A stretch of DNA of 64,000 nt. It comes from Candidatus Leptofilum proximum (lineage in GTDB: Bacteria; Chloroflexota; Anaerolineae; Promineifilales; Promineifilaceae). The DNA lies in the NCBI GenBank assembly GCA_016710325.1, contig JADJXK010000002.1, positions 3,472,001 through 3,536,000 of the forward strand, in the 5' to 3' direction. The notes beneath the pieces are model-generated. The model was not told where the DNA came from. It made no database searches and worked only from the letters and a program-made list of their open reading frames with translations. Below, piece after piece: positions 56,546 through 63,589 of this stretch. Position 1 is the first letter of the stretch, and each line of letters starts with the position of its first letter. Both the position numbers and the translations under genes were made by a program.

Positions 56546-57799
56546 ATGAACAGCAAACCAACGCTCTGGGGTGAAGTTGATGAACAAGGACGGCTTATCT
56601 TTCCGGCAGAACTGGTCGCCGAGTTTGGCCTGGAGGCCGGCGCAACCTTCCGCCTGAAAGCCACCGAAAACCGCATCCAGATGCACCGCCCTGTGACCCA
56701 CCTGAAAAAGGTGTACATCGAGCCGACCGATTTGTGCAACATCGCCTGCCGCACCTGCATTCGTAACGGTTGGGATGAAAGCCTGGGCCGAATGAGCGAG
56801 GAGACGTTTGCCCGTATTCTGGACGGCGTGCAGCAGATGTCGCCCATCCCCACCATTTTTTTTGGCGGCCTGGGTGAACCCCTCTTTCACAAGCATACGG
56901 TGGAATGGATTGCCCGCGCCAAGGCAATTGGGGCACGGGTAGAGCTGATTACCAACGGCACCATGCTTACCGAAAAACGGTCCCGGCAAATTATTGAAGC
57001 AGGCCTGGACACTATCTGGGTGTCCATAGACGGGGCAACTCCAGAAAGTTACGCCGACGTGCGCCTGGGAGCTGAATTACCGAAAGTGATTGCCAATCTG
57101 GCCCGCTTCCGCAGATTGCGCCGTCCCGACCACCGACCCACTCCAGAAATTGGCGTTGCCTTTGTGGCTATGGCCCGAAACATAGACGATTTGCCGGAGG
57201 TGCTGCGCATCGGCCGTTCCGTGGGCGCCCAGTATTTCTCGGTGAGCAACGTGCTGCCTTACACAGAATATATGCAGCCTGAAATGCTGTACACTCGGAC
57301 ATTGCGCGACATCACCTACATGAGTTCCCCCTGGCAGGCTAAATTGAGTCTGCCTCGCATGGACATCAACGAAATCACCCAAAATGCCTTTATGCAGGCG
57401 TTGCAAAGTGGCTACAACGTCAACTTTGCCGGCAACAGCCTGGGCGGCGCAACCGATGTCTGCAATTTTATTGAAGGTGGCACCATGTCCATTGGCTGGG
57501 ACGGTGGCGTCAGCCCCTGCTGGCCGCTGATGCACACCCACACCAGCTACTTGCACGGCAAACCTCGCCAATCACGGCGGCATGTGGTAGGCAACGTCAA
57601 TGAGCAAAGCGTGCTGAACATCTGGATGGATGAGGAATATCTAACCTACCGCCAAAAAATACAGAGCTTTGCTTTTGCCCCCTGCACCTTCTGCGGCGGC
57701 TGTGACTTATCTGAAGCAAATGACGAAGATTGTTTTGGCAATGAATTCCCGGCTTGCGGCGGCTGCCTGTGGGCCCAGGGTGTTATTCAATGCCCGTAA
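56546..57799 (+). CDS. AbrB-like domain plus radical SAM/SPASM protein
   Basis: A 417-aa protein. Residues 1-48 form an AbrB/SpoVT-like swapped-hairpin (GEVDEQGRLIFPAELVAEFGLEAGATFRLK). The radical SAM barrel starts at about 54, with Cys 64, 68 and 71 in CNIACRTC, a GGLGEPLFH motif (GGE-like) and ITNGTML. The C-terminal SPASM-like region has Cys in DVCNFIEGG, VSPCWPL, APCTFCGGCDL, DEDCFG and PACGGCLW, enough for two auxiliary clusters. The same layout occurs in maturases for tungsten aldehyde oxidoreductases; here no such target is near. ATG 56546 follows AGGGA. A TTCAA dyad precedes it. Confidence 0.88.
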   Translation: MNSKPTLWGEVDEQGRLIFPAELVAEFGLEAGATFRLKATENRIQMHRPVTHLKKVYIEPTDLCNIACRTCIRNGWDESLGRMSEETFARILDGVQQMSPIPTIFFGGLGEPLFHKHTVEWIARAKAIGARVELITNGTMLTEKRSRQIIEAGLDTIWVSIDGATPESYADVRLGAELPKVIANLARFRRLRRPDHRPTPEIGVAFVAMARNIDDLPEVLRIGRSVGAQYFSVSNVLPYTEYMQPEMLYTRTLRDITYMSSPWQAKLSLPRMDINEITQNAFMQALQSGYNVNFAGNSLGGATDVCNFIEGGTMSIGWDGGVSPCWPLMHTHTSYLHGKPRQSRRHVVGNVNEQSVLNIWMDEEYLTYRQKIQSFAFAPCTFCGGCDLSEANDEDCFGNEFPACGGCLWAQGVIQCP

Positions 57800-57826
57800 A
57801 TTCTACAAACCTGGAGGTTTCTTGTT

Positions 57827-58072
57827 ATGTTATCAATTAAAGTGTTAGGTCCTGGCTGTGCCAACTGCCAAAAGGTGGAAACCGCAGCTAAAAACGCGGT
57901 CGCCAACCTGGGCGTTGAGGCGGAAATTATTAAAGTGACCGATTACGCCGAAATTATGGCGTATAACATTCTTTCAACCCCTGGACTGGTAATCAATGAA
58001 AAGCTGGTGGCGGCGGGCCGCATTCCCCAGGAAGCGGAAGTTAAGACCTGGATTACCAATGCGCTGAATTAG
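57827..58072 (+). CDS. Small thioredoxin-like protein (TM0996/MTH895 type), CANC
   Basis: An 81-aa redox protein: MLSIKVLGPGCANCQKVETAAKNAVANLGVEAEIIKVTDYAEIMAYNILSTPGLVINEKLVAAGRIP. CxxC and the TPG cis-Pro are in place. GGAGG precedes ATG 57827. It is a paralogue of 54164-54430 but closer to the family consensus. It follows the radical SAM gene by 27 bases and precedes a hairpin. Confidence 0.93.
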   Translation: MLSIKVLGPGCANCQKVETAAKNAVANLGVEAEIIKVTDYAEIMAYNILSTPGLVINEKLVAAGRIPQEAEVKTWITNALN

Positions 58073-58080
58073 CGTGTTTT

Positions 58081-58111
58081 AGCCTGGCAGGCAAACAACC
58101 TGCCAGGCTTT
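58081..58111 (+). terminator. Strong hairpin, probable terminator
   Basis: AGCCTGGCAGG pairs perfectly with CCTGCCAGGCT around CAAACAA. The T tract is short (TTTCT), so it may be partial. Confidence 0.75.
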
Positions 58112-58137
58112 CTGGATAAATTTTTTTGAGGTTGTAT

Positions 58138-58153
58138 TTCAAGAAAATTTGGA
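58138..58153. promoter_or_regulatory. Candidate ArsR operator 4
   Basis: TTCAA-GAAAAT-TTGGA, one mismatch from the 5-6-5 dyad, 15 bp before the second arsR. Confidence 0.55.
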
Positions 58154-58167
58154 TTAAGTGGTGCATA

Positions 58168-58548
58168 ATGACAGAAACGGCCGTATCCCAACCCCACATC
58201 AACAAATTAGCCCGGCAGCTTAAAGCCCTGGCTAATCCCAAACGGCTGCAAATGTTCAACCTCCTGGTGGAGGGAGTCCACTGCAACTGCGAGCTGGGCG
58301 AGGCCCTGGCGATGCCGCCCAACCTCATCTCGCACCATATGAACATCCTGCGTGACCTGGGCCTGGTTGACGTGCAGCGGGACGAGGTCGACGCCCGCTG
58401 GGTTTACTTTTCGATCAACGAAGCGGCCCTGGCCGAGTTAAATCACACCTTTGGTGCCTTCTTCGACGCCAATCGCATTCAGCCGCGCCGCCCTTCCTGC
58501 GGGCCACAAGGTTCGGTTGTGCCTATCCGCGACGTTGCTGTTGGCTAA
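58168..58548 (+). CDS. ArsR-family regulator (second), CxC type
   Basis: Repressor of 126 aa: LKALANPKRLQMFNLLVEGVHCNCELGEALAMPPNLISHHMNILRDLGLVDVQRDEVDARWVYFSIN. The CNC in GVHCNCELGE lies in the DNA-binding helix region where arsenite-sensing ArsR proteins have CxC, so arsenite relief is likely. A further Cys in the tail (RRPSCGPQG) could be the third ligand. I take ATG 58168; it has a weak ribosome-binding site, and the operator sits immediately upstream. It heads the arsD-arsA unit. Confidence 0.93.
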   Translation: MTETAVSQPHINKLARQLKALANPKRLQMFNLLVEGVHCNCELGEALAMPPNLISHHMNILRDLGLVDVQRDEVDARWVYFSINEAALAELNHTFGAFFDANRIQPRRPSCGPQGSVVPIRDVAVG

Positions 58549-58566
58549 AATTTTTTGCAAAAATAG

Positions 58567-58582
58567 TTCAAGAAAAATGGAA
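58567..58582. promoter_or_regulatory. Candidate ArsR operator 5
   Basis: TTCAA-GAAAAA-TGGAA, one mismatch from the 5-6-5 dyad, 20 bp before arsD. Confidence 0.55.
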
Positions 58583-58602
58583 CTAAAAGGAACCCATTTG
58601 CC

Positions 58603-58974
58603 ATGACTGACTCTATCTCTCTGTTTAGTACGGCGCCGGACATGGCTACACCGTCCCCAACGGCCGTTATCGAACTGTTTGATCCCCCCATGTGCTGCCC
58701 CACCGGCCTGTGCGGCCCGGAACTGGACCAGACCTTGCTGGATGTCAGCGAAATGATACTGACGCTGCAAGCCGAAGGAACGGCCGTTGAGCGCTACCAG
58801 ATGACCAGCCATCCGCACAAGTTTATGAACAACAACGAGGTGATGCGCCTGGTGCGTGAACAGCAAATGGCGGCGCTGCCGATTACGGCCGTCCACGGTC
58901 AGGTCGTCAAAACCGGCGCTTATCCTACCCTGGAAGAACTACGCGCCGCCCTAAATGGCTCAGTCACCCAATAA
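58603..58974 (+). CDS. arsD: Arsenite metallochaperone ArsD
   Basis: Binds arsenite and hands it to ArsA. The 123-aa protein has a 22-residue N-terminal extension, then IELFDPPMCCPTGLCGPELDQTLL, with the Cys-Cys and third Cys that coordinate As(III). The thioredoxin-like fold continues through ERYQMTSHPHKFMNNNEVMRLV and LPITAVHGQVVKTGAYPTLEEL. It directly precedes arsA, the usual order. Confidence 0.95.
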   Translation: MTDSISLFSTAPDMATPSPTAVIELFDPPMCCPTGLCGPELDQTLLDVSEMILTLQAEGTAVERYQMTSHPHKFMNNNEVMRLVREQQMAALPITAVHGQVVKTGAYPTLEELRAALNGSVTQ

Positions 58975-58977
58975 ATT

Positions 58978-59042
58978 TCACCGCAAAGACTCAAAGAACG
59001 CAAAGAAAAACCTCTGCGCCTCCGCGTCTCTGCGTTAAAAAG
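58978..59042. repeat. CGCAAAGACTCAAAG / CTCTGCGTT repeat
   Basis: ACCGCAAAGACTCAAAGAACGC and GCGCCTCCGCGTCTCTGCGTT, imperfectly complementary, lie between arsD and arsA; compare 22030-22088. Confidence 0.7.
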
Positions 59043-59050
59043 GAAAAACA

Positions 59051-60910
59051 ATGACGACCCAATTTATCTTCTTCTCCGGCAAAGGCGGCGTGGGCAAAAC
59101 GAGCATGGCCTGCGCTACGGCCGTCCGCCACGCCGACGCCGGACAGCGCACCTTGATCATCACTACCGACCCGGCCGCCAACCTGGCCGATGTCTTTGAA
59201 CAGCCCATCGGCCATCACATCACTGCGTTGGCCGGGATCAGCAATCTGTGGGCCATGGAAATTGATCCCGATTCAGCTACCGAAGAGTACAAAGAACGCG
59301 CCCTGGCCCCGCTGCGCGACATCTTCCCCGCGCCTATGGTGGAAGTGGTCAACGAGCAGATGAGCGGCCCCTGCACCGCCGAAGTTGCCGCCTTCGACCG
59401 CTTCACCGACTTTCTGGTGCTGGACAACGACGCCTACTGCCCGGTGCCGTTTGACGTCATCGTCTTCGACACCGCGCCCACCGGTCACACCATTCGCCTG
59501 CTGGAGCTGCCCGCCGAGTGGGCCAACACCATCAGCGCTGCCGAACAGGGCAGCGGGCAGACCTGCATCGGCCCGGCAGCGGCAATTCAGAGCGCCAAGT
59601 TCAAATACGAACGCGCCCTGGGCATCTTGCGTGACCCGGCACAGACCCGCTTCACCTTTGTGCTGCACCCGGAAGCCATCGCTATCCACGAAACGCGCCG
59701 CGCCATTGGCGAGCTGAGCAAGCTGGCCATCCACACCCACGATCTGATCATCAACGGGATTATCCCGCCCCAAGCCACGGCCAACAGCCTATTTGCCGCT
59801 CGCGCTGAGATGCAGGTGGGCTACCTGGCCCAAATTGAGCGCGAGCTGCCCTACGCCGCCCGGCGCATGTTCCTGATGGATGGCGAAATTAAGGGGATTG
59901 ATCGGCTGCGCACCGTTGCTGCCTTGTTAAACGGGGAAGAAACGGCCGTTTTCAACCAAACTAGCCACGACCAGACCATCCCTGCAGAGTTTCACCTTTT
60001 GCATCCTTCTGAAGTTTTGCCGCGCATTCTGCCCAACGGCCGTCGCCGCACCATCTTCTTTGCCGGTAAGGGTGGTGTGGGCAAAACCGTGGCTTCTTGC
60101 GCCACGGCCGTCTGGCTGGCCAACCAGGGGCACAAAACCCTGCTGCTCACCACCGACCCCGCCGCCCACCTGGGCAACGTCCTGGGCGAGCCGGTGGGGG
60201 ATGAACCCGCCCCGCTGGCCGGGCTGCCCAACCTGTGGGCGGTAAAAATCGACCCCAAAGCGGTGGCCGACGTTTACAAAAAGCGCATTTTGGATGACGC
60301 GCGGCAGCGCGGCCGTCCCGAAGCGGCCATCAAGGTGATGGCTGAGGAGCTGGATTCCCCCTGCACCGAGGAAATCGCCGCCTTCGACCGCTTCATCGAA
60401 TTTGCCTCCGATGGGTCGTGGCAAAGCGTGGTGTTCGACACGGCACCCACCGGCCACACGCTGCGCATGTTGGAGCTGCCGCTGGACTGGAGCAAGCAGC
60501 TGGATGTGAAGGTATTTGCCTCGGTGGATACGGCCGTCGCCGACGACGTGGCCAAACAGCGCTTCGCCGATGTGATCGACATGATGCGCCGCCCGGAGCG
60601 CAGCACCTTCGCCTTTGTCATGTACCCGGAATCCACCCCCATCATCGAGGCGTACCGCGCCAGCCAGGAGCTGGCCACGCTGGACATTCCCACCGGGCTG
60701 GCCGTGGCCAACTTTGTCATCCCCGCAGAACAGGCGGACACACCCTTTACCCACTCCCGCCGCGCCATGCAGGCCCGCTACCTGGCTGAAATCCAGGAAC
60801 GGTTCGACGTGCCTGTCCTCACTATTCCCCTGCTGCCGCAGGAGGTACAAGGGCTGGTTATGCTGGCCGAACTGGGTGAGCAGATGTATCATGAAGCAGT
60901 AATGGTCTAG
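59051..60910 (+). CDS. arsA: Arsenical pump-driving ATPase, two fused halves
   Basis: Cytosolic ATPase of 619 aa that energises metalloid efflux. Both halves are complete: P-loops FFSGKGGVGKTSMA (about residue 8) and FFAGKGGVGKTVAS (about 338), each followed by LI(L)TTDPAAN/HL and by the DTAPTGHT signal (FDTAPTGHTIRLLELP, FDTAPTGHTLRMLELP). Metal-binding Cys of the MSGPCTAEVAAFDRF and LDSPCTEEIAAFDRF stretches are present in both; a third (TCIGPAA) is in half one only. The spacing suits a two-site pump ATPase. Its usual membrane partner ArsB is not in the window. Confidence 0.96.
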   Translation: MTTQFIFFSGKGGVGKTSMACATAVRHADAGQRTLIITTDPAANLADVFEQPIGHHITALAGISNLWAMEIDPDSATEEYKERALAPLRDIFPAPMVEVVNEQMSGPCTAEVAAFDRFTDFLVLDNDAYCPVPFDVIVFDTAPTGHTIRLLELPAEWANTISAAEQGSGQTCIGPAAAIQSAKFKYERALGILRDPAQTRFTFVLHPEAIAIHETRRAIGELSKLAIHTHDLIINGIIPPQATANSLFAARAEMQVGYLAQIERELPYAARRMFLMDGEIKGIDRLRTVAALLNGEETAVFNQTSHDQTIPAEFHLLHPSEVLPRILPNGRRRTIFFAGKGGVGKTVASCATAVWLANQGHKTLLLTTDPAAHLGNVLGEPVGDEPAPLAGLPNLWAVKIDPKAVADVYKKRILDDARQRGRPEAAIKVMAEELDSPCTEEIAAFDRFIEFASDGSWQSVVFDTAPTGHTLRMLELPLDWSKQLDVKVFASVDTAVADDVAKQRFADVIDMMRRPERSTFAFVMYPESTPIIEAYRASQELATLDIPTGLAVANFVIPAEQADTPFTHSRRAMQARYLAEIQERFDVPVLTIPLLPQEVQGLVMLAELGEQMYHEAVMV

Positions 60911-60920
60911 ACAAATATCT

Positions 60921-60955
60921 CAGAGTGGTTTAATTTGCCAGACTGAGCCACTCTG
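60921..60955 (+). promoter_or_regulatory. Hairpin after arsA
   Basis: CAGAGTGG pairs with CCACTCTG across a 19-base loop. No T tract. May slow decay or attenuate transcription into the small zinc-ribbon gene. Confidence 0.5.
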
Positions 60956-60971
60956 AAGCGGAGAAGCAATT

Positions 60972-61217
60972 ATGCCAATGTACGATTTTCGCTGTAAGGA
61001 ATGTGGACATGCCTTTACGGTGCGCGCTTCGTTTAAGGAAAAGGATGCAGGCTTGCAGCCGGAATGCCCGGTTTGTTATGCGGTAGAAACGCAGCAGGTG
61101 TTAACCGTCGGTGTCGTCATCGGCCAGATGGCGGGCGGCGATACCGGCAGCCTGCCCCTACCCATGATGAGCGGTCCAGCCTGTGGCTGTGGCTCCGGCG
61201 GGTGCGGCTGTGGATGA
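60972..61217 (+). CDS. FmdB-type zinc-ribbon protein with CG-rich tail
   Basis: An 81-aa protein. MPMYDFRCKECGHAFTVR and PECPVCYA give the two CxxC pairs of the FmdB/CxxC_CXXC_SSSS family. The tail ends CGCGSGGCGCG with four more Cys, unusual for the family and suited to metalloid or metal binding. It overlaps the next gene by four bases (ATGA). Confidence 0.88.
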   Translation: MPMYDFRCKECGHAFTVRASFKEKDAGLQPECPVCYAVETQQVLTVGVVIGQMAGGDTGSLPLPMMSGPACGCGSGGCGCG

Positions 61218-61510
61218 ACGAGCCAGCGGTTGTGCAAATCATCGGGGCGCCGGTAGCCTGTGCCGAGGGCATGAAAGAAACATGGCGCGATTTAGCTACA
61301 TGGATGGGTGGTAAATTGCGGGCGCGGTACGGTACGGCCGTTACCATCACCTACTATGACCTGTTCGACCCGAACTGCCCACCCCTGCCGCCCGACAGTC
61401 AGCTCCCTGTAGTGTTGGTCAACGGCACACTGCTTAGCAGCGGTGGCAAGCTTTCCATGCCCACCATTCGCCGCCACCTGGATGCGCTGGGGGTACGACC
61501 TGAACTGTAA
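61214..61510 (+). CDS. Small thioredoxin-fold-like protein, unrecognised
   Basis: A 98-aa protein: VVQIIGAPVACAEGMKETWRDLATWMGGKLRARYG, TYYDLFDPNCPPLPPDSQLPVVLVNGTLLSSGGKLSMPTIRRHLDAL. The first Cys stands after strand one as in ArsD/thioredoxin relatives; LPVVLVNG looks like the cis-Pro strand. So it is probably a single-Cys thioredoxin-like chaperone. It is coupled to the zinc-ribbon gene and ends 13 bases before arsR number three. Confidence 0.78.
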   Translation: MNEPAVVQIIGAPVACAEGMKETWRDLATWMGGKLRARYGTAVTITYYDLFDPNCPPLPPDSQLPVVLVNGTLLSSGGKLSMPTIRRHLDALGVRPEL

Positions 61511-61523
61511 TGGAGTAAACGAC

Positions 61524-61898
61524 ATGCTGTCTGAAAACGAACGAGAAATTGAGGAATTGACGGCCGTCCTCAAAGCCCTGGCCGAACCAAACCGGATGCG
61601 CATTTTTGCCGAATTAATGCAAGGCGACTCTTGCAACTGCGAACTGCAAGAGCGGCTGGGGTTGGCGCCCAATTTACTTTCGCATCATTTCCGCATTTTA
61701 GAGAAGGCTGGTCTGGTGCACTCGCGGCGGGATCGGGTGGACGGCCGTTGGATTTATTACAGTGTAGACCGGGCGGCCGCCACGCGCTGGCACGCCTGGT
61801 TCAACCACTTTCTAAACCCAGCCCGTATTCAGGAAAGAATCGTTTGCGGTCCAGAAGGGCAGCTGATTCCATCAGATTTGATTGCTTTGTCACCATAA
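61524..61898 (+). CDS. ArsR-family regulator (third), CxC type
   Basis: Repressor of 124 aa: LKALAEPNRMRIFAELMQGDSCNCELQERLGLAPNLLSHHFRILEKAGLVHSRRDRVDGRWIYYSVD. The CNC motif matches the second copy, and the tail again has a Cys (RIVCGPEG). GGAG precedes ATG 61524. Upstream starts inside the preceding gene are unlikely. No TTCAA dyad is visible ahead, so it is probably expressed with the arsDA unit. A terminator follows. Confidence 0.93.
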   Translation: MLSENEREIEELTAVLKALAEPNRMRIFAELMQGDSCNCELQERLGLAPNLLSHHFRILEKAGLVHSRRDRVDGRWIYYSVDRAAATRWHAWFNHFLNPARIQERIVCGPEGQLIPSDLIALSP

Positions 61899-61936
61899 TT
61901 TTTCCCTGGATGCCCGTAACAAGAAGCAATTCTTAG

Positions 61937-61972
61937 AAGAGCGGCGCAATAAGTTGCCATGCCGCTCTTTTT
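61937..61972 (+). terminator. Rho-independent terminator
   Basis: AAGAGCGGC pairs with GCCGCTCTT and is followed by TTTTT overlap. Ends the arsDA-arsR unit. Confidence 0.9.
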
Positions 61973-62028
61973 CGCGCATAATTACATCAATGTATTTTGA
62001 TTCGTTTTCATTTGATGGAATGTAGACT

Positions 62029-62823
62029 ATGCTTGCTATTGTCAATCCTACCCTCGATTTCATAAAACTGCTGGCTCACGATGTAAGGTGGTCCCTGCTA
62101 GTTGCCCTGGCAAAAAGTGATCGTCGCGTGCAAGAGCTGGTGGAACTTTTGCAACGGCCGCAAAACCTGGTCTCCTACCACCTGCGCCTGCTGCGTGAAG
62201 GGCAAATTGTCACCGAACGGCGCAGCAGCGCCGATGGCCGGGATATCTATTACAGCCTCAATCTTGACCAGCTGCGCACGCTGTACCAGGCCAGTGGGCA
62301 AACGCTGCATCCGGCCTTGGCCTGTGCGGCACCCGCTGTAGACGCGGCTCAGCCACAAGGGGATGAGGATATGGTTGTCGAGCAGAAACGGCCGTTTAAC
62401 GTTCTTTTCCTCTGCACCCATAACAGCGCTCGCTCCCAGCTGGCTGAAGGAATTCTACGCGCCACCGGCGGCAGCATGGTAGCGGTTGCCAGCGCCGGCA
62501 GCAAACCGAGTCGCGTACACCCCTTGGCCCTTCGCGCCGCTGCGGCGATGCAAATCGACATTAGCAGCCAACGGTCCAAACATATGGATGAATTTGCCGG
62601 GCAAACTTTTGATTATGTGATTACCGTCTGCGACCGGGTGCGCGAACTTTGCCCCGTTTTTCCCGGCGATCCCCACCAGATTCATTGGAGCTTTCCCGAT
62701 CCGGCAGCCGTTACCGGCTCTGATGAGCAACAATTTCACGCATTTCTGCAAACAGCACGAGAATTATCAACACGCATCGGCTATTTGCGACTCATGATGG
62801 AACGGCGTCAACAGGAGTTATGA
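62029..62823 (+). CDS. ArsR-like HTH fused to ArsC/low-MW phosphatase arsenate reductase
   Basis: A 264-aa two-domain protein. Residues about 1-90 are a winged helix (LLVALAKSDRRVQELVELLQRPQNLVSYHLRLLREGQIVTERRSSADGRDIYYSLN). After a linker, residues about 120-262 are a phosphatase-fold arsenate reductase (NVLFLCTHNSARSQLAEGILR has the C-x5-R loop; DYVITVCDRVRELCPVFPG and HWSFPDPAAV carry the resolving Cys and the general-acid Asp). The reductase may autoregulate. ATG 62029 is the first after the terminator. The next gene overlaps its stop (ATGATG). Confidence 0.93.
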   Translation: MLAIVNPTLDFIKLLAHDVRWSLLVALAKSDRRVQELVELLQRPQNLVSYHLRLLREGQIVTERRSSADGRDIYYSLNLDQLRTLYQASGQTLHPALACAAPAVDAAQPQGDEDMVVEQKRPFNVLFLCTHNSARSQLAEGILRATGGSMVAVASAGSKPSRVHPLALRAAAAMQIDISSQRSKHMDEFAGQTFDYVITVCDRVRELCPVFPGDPHQIHWSFPDPAAVTGSDEQQFHAFLQTARELSTRIGYLRLMMERRQQEL

Positions 62824-63548
62824 TGAAACAAACGACTATTTTTGGCGATATTCATGCCAATTTACCAGCCTTGGAAGCTGTATTTTCCGATATAGAAACC
62901 CGCAAGCTCAACAACCTGTACTGTCTGGGCGACCTGGTCGGGTATGGTGTCTGGCCCAACGAGGTGATTGCCCTGATTCGTGAGCGAGACATCCCGACCA
63001 TCATGGGAAATTACGATCAGGGAGTCGGCCAGGACAGTAACGATTGTGGCTGCGCTTACCGTACGCCAGAAGCCCAGGCCCTCGGCGAACGTTCCATTGC
63101 CTGGTCCAATGCTCACACCACAGCAGAGAACAAGGCGTATCTACGCCAGCTAGGGGACAGCACCTCGGTCCAATTAGGGGATTTGAAAGTGGCCCTCGTG
63201 CACGGCAGTCCCCGTAAGATCAACGAGTATTTATACGAAGATCGGCCCGAAGCCAGCCTGGAGAGGCTGCTAGACATGGTCGAGGCGGATGTGTTGGTAT
63301 GTGGTCATACCCATTTGCCTTATCATCGGGTACTGAGGAGCGGCCGTCACGTCATTAATGCGGGGAGCGTGGGCAAGCCAAAAGACAGCGATCCACGCGC
63401 ATGTTACCTTGTGTTATCCGCCGAAGGGAATGATTTGTCCGTTGAATTCATTCGCGTGTCGTATGATGTAGAAAAAGCGGCGCAGGCTATTGAGGCCACC
63501 GAGATGCCCGACGAATTTGCCGATATGCTGCGCCAGGGTAAAGGTTAG
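62820..63548 (+). CDS. Metallophosphoesterase (YfcE/MJ0936-like)
   Basis: Calcineurin-like phosphoesterase of 242 aa. Metal-binding motifs are in order: FGDIHANLPAL, LGDLVGYGVWP, IMGNYDQ, VHGSP and CGHTHLPYHRVL, followed by INAGSVGKPKD. It lies immediately after the ArsR-ArsC gene with overlapping start/stop codons, so it is co-translated. Substrate unknown; phosphodiesters or phospho-arsenical compounds would be speculation. Confidence 0.93.
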   Translation: MMKQTTIFGDIHANLPALEAVFSDIETRKLNNLYCLGDLVGYGVWPNEVIALIRERDIPTIMGNYDQGVGQDSNDCGCAYRTPEAQALGERSIAWSNAHTTAENKAYLRQLGDSTSVQLGDLKVALVHGSPRKINEYLYEDRPEASLERLLDMVEADVLVCGHTHLPYHRVLRSGRHVINAGSVGKPKDSDPRACYLVLSAEGNDLSVEFIRVSYDVEKAAQAIEATEMPDEFADMLRQGKG

Positions 63549-63589
63549 CCAACACCAGTTGTCGAATTATTGCCTGCAAAAAAATGCCG

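Noticed and set aside
61064..61213. Extended N-terminus for the small thioredoxin-like protein
   Set aside because: It would run in another frame through most of the zinc-ribbon gene; the ATGA overlap at 61214 is a normal coupled start.
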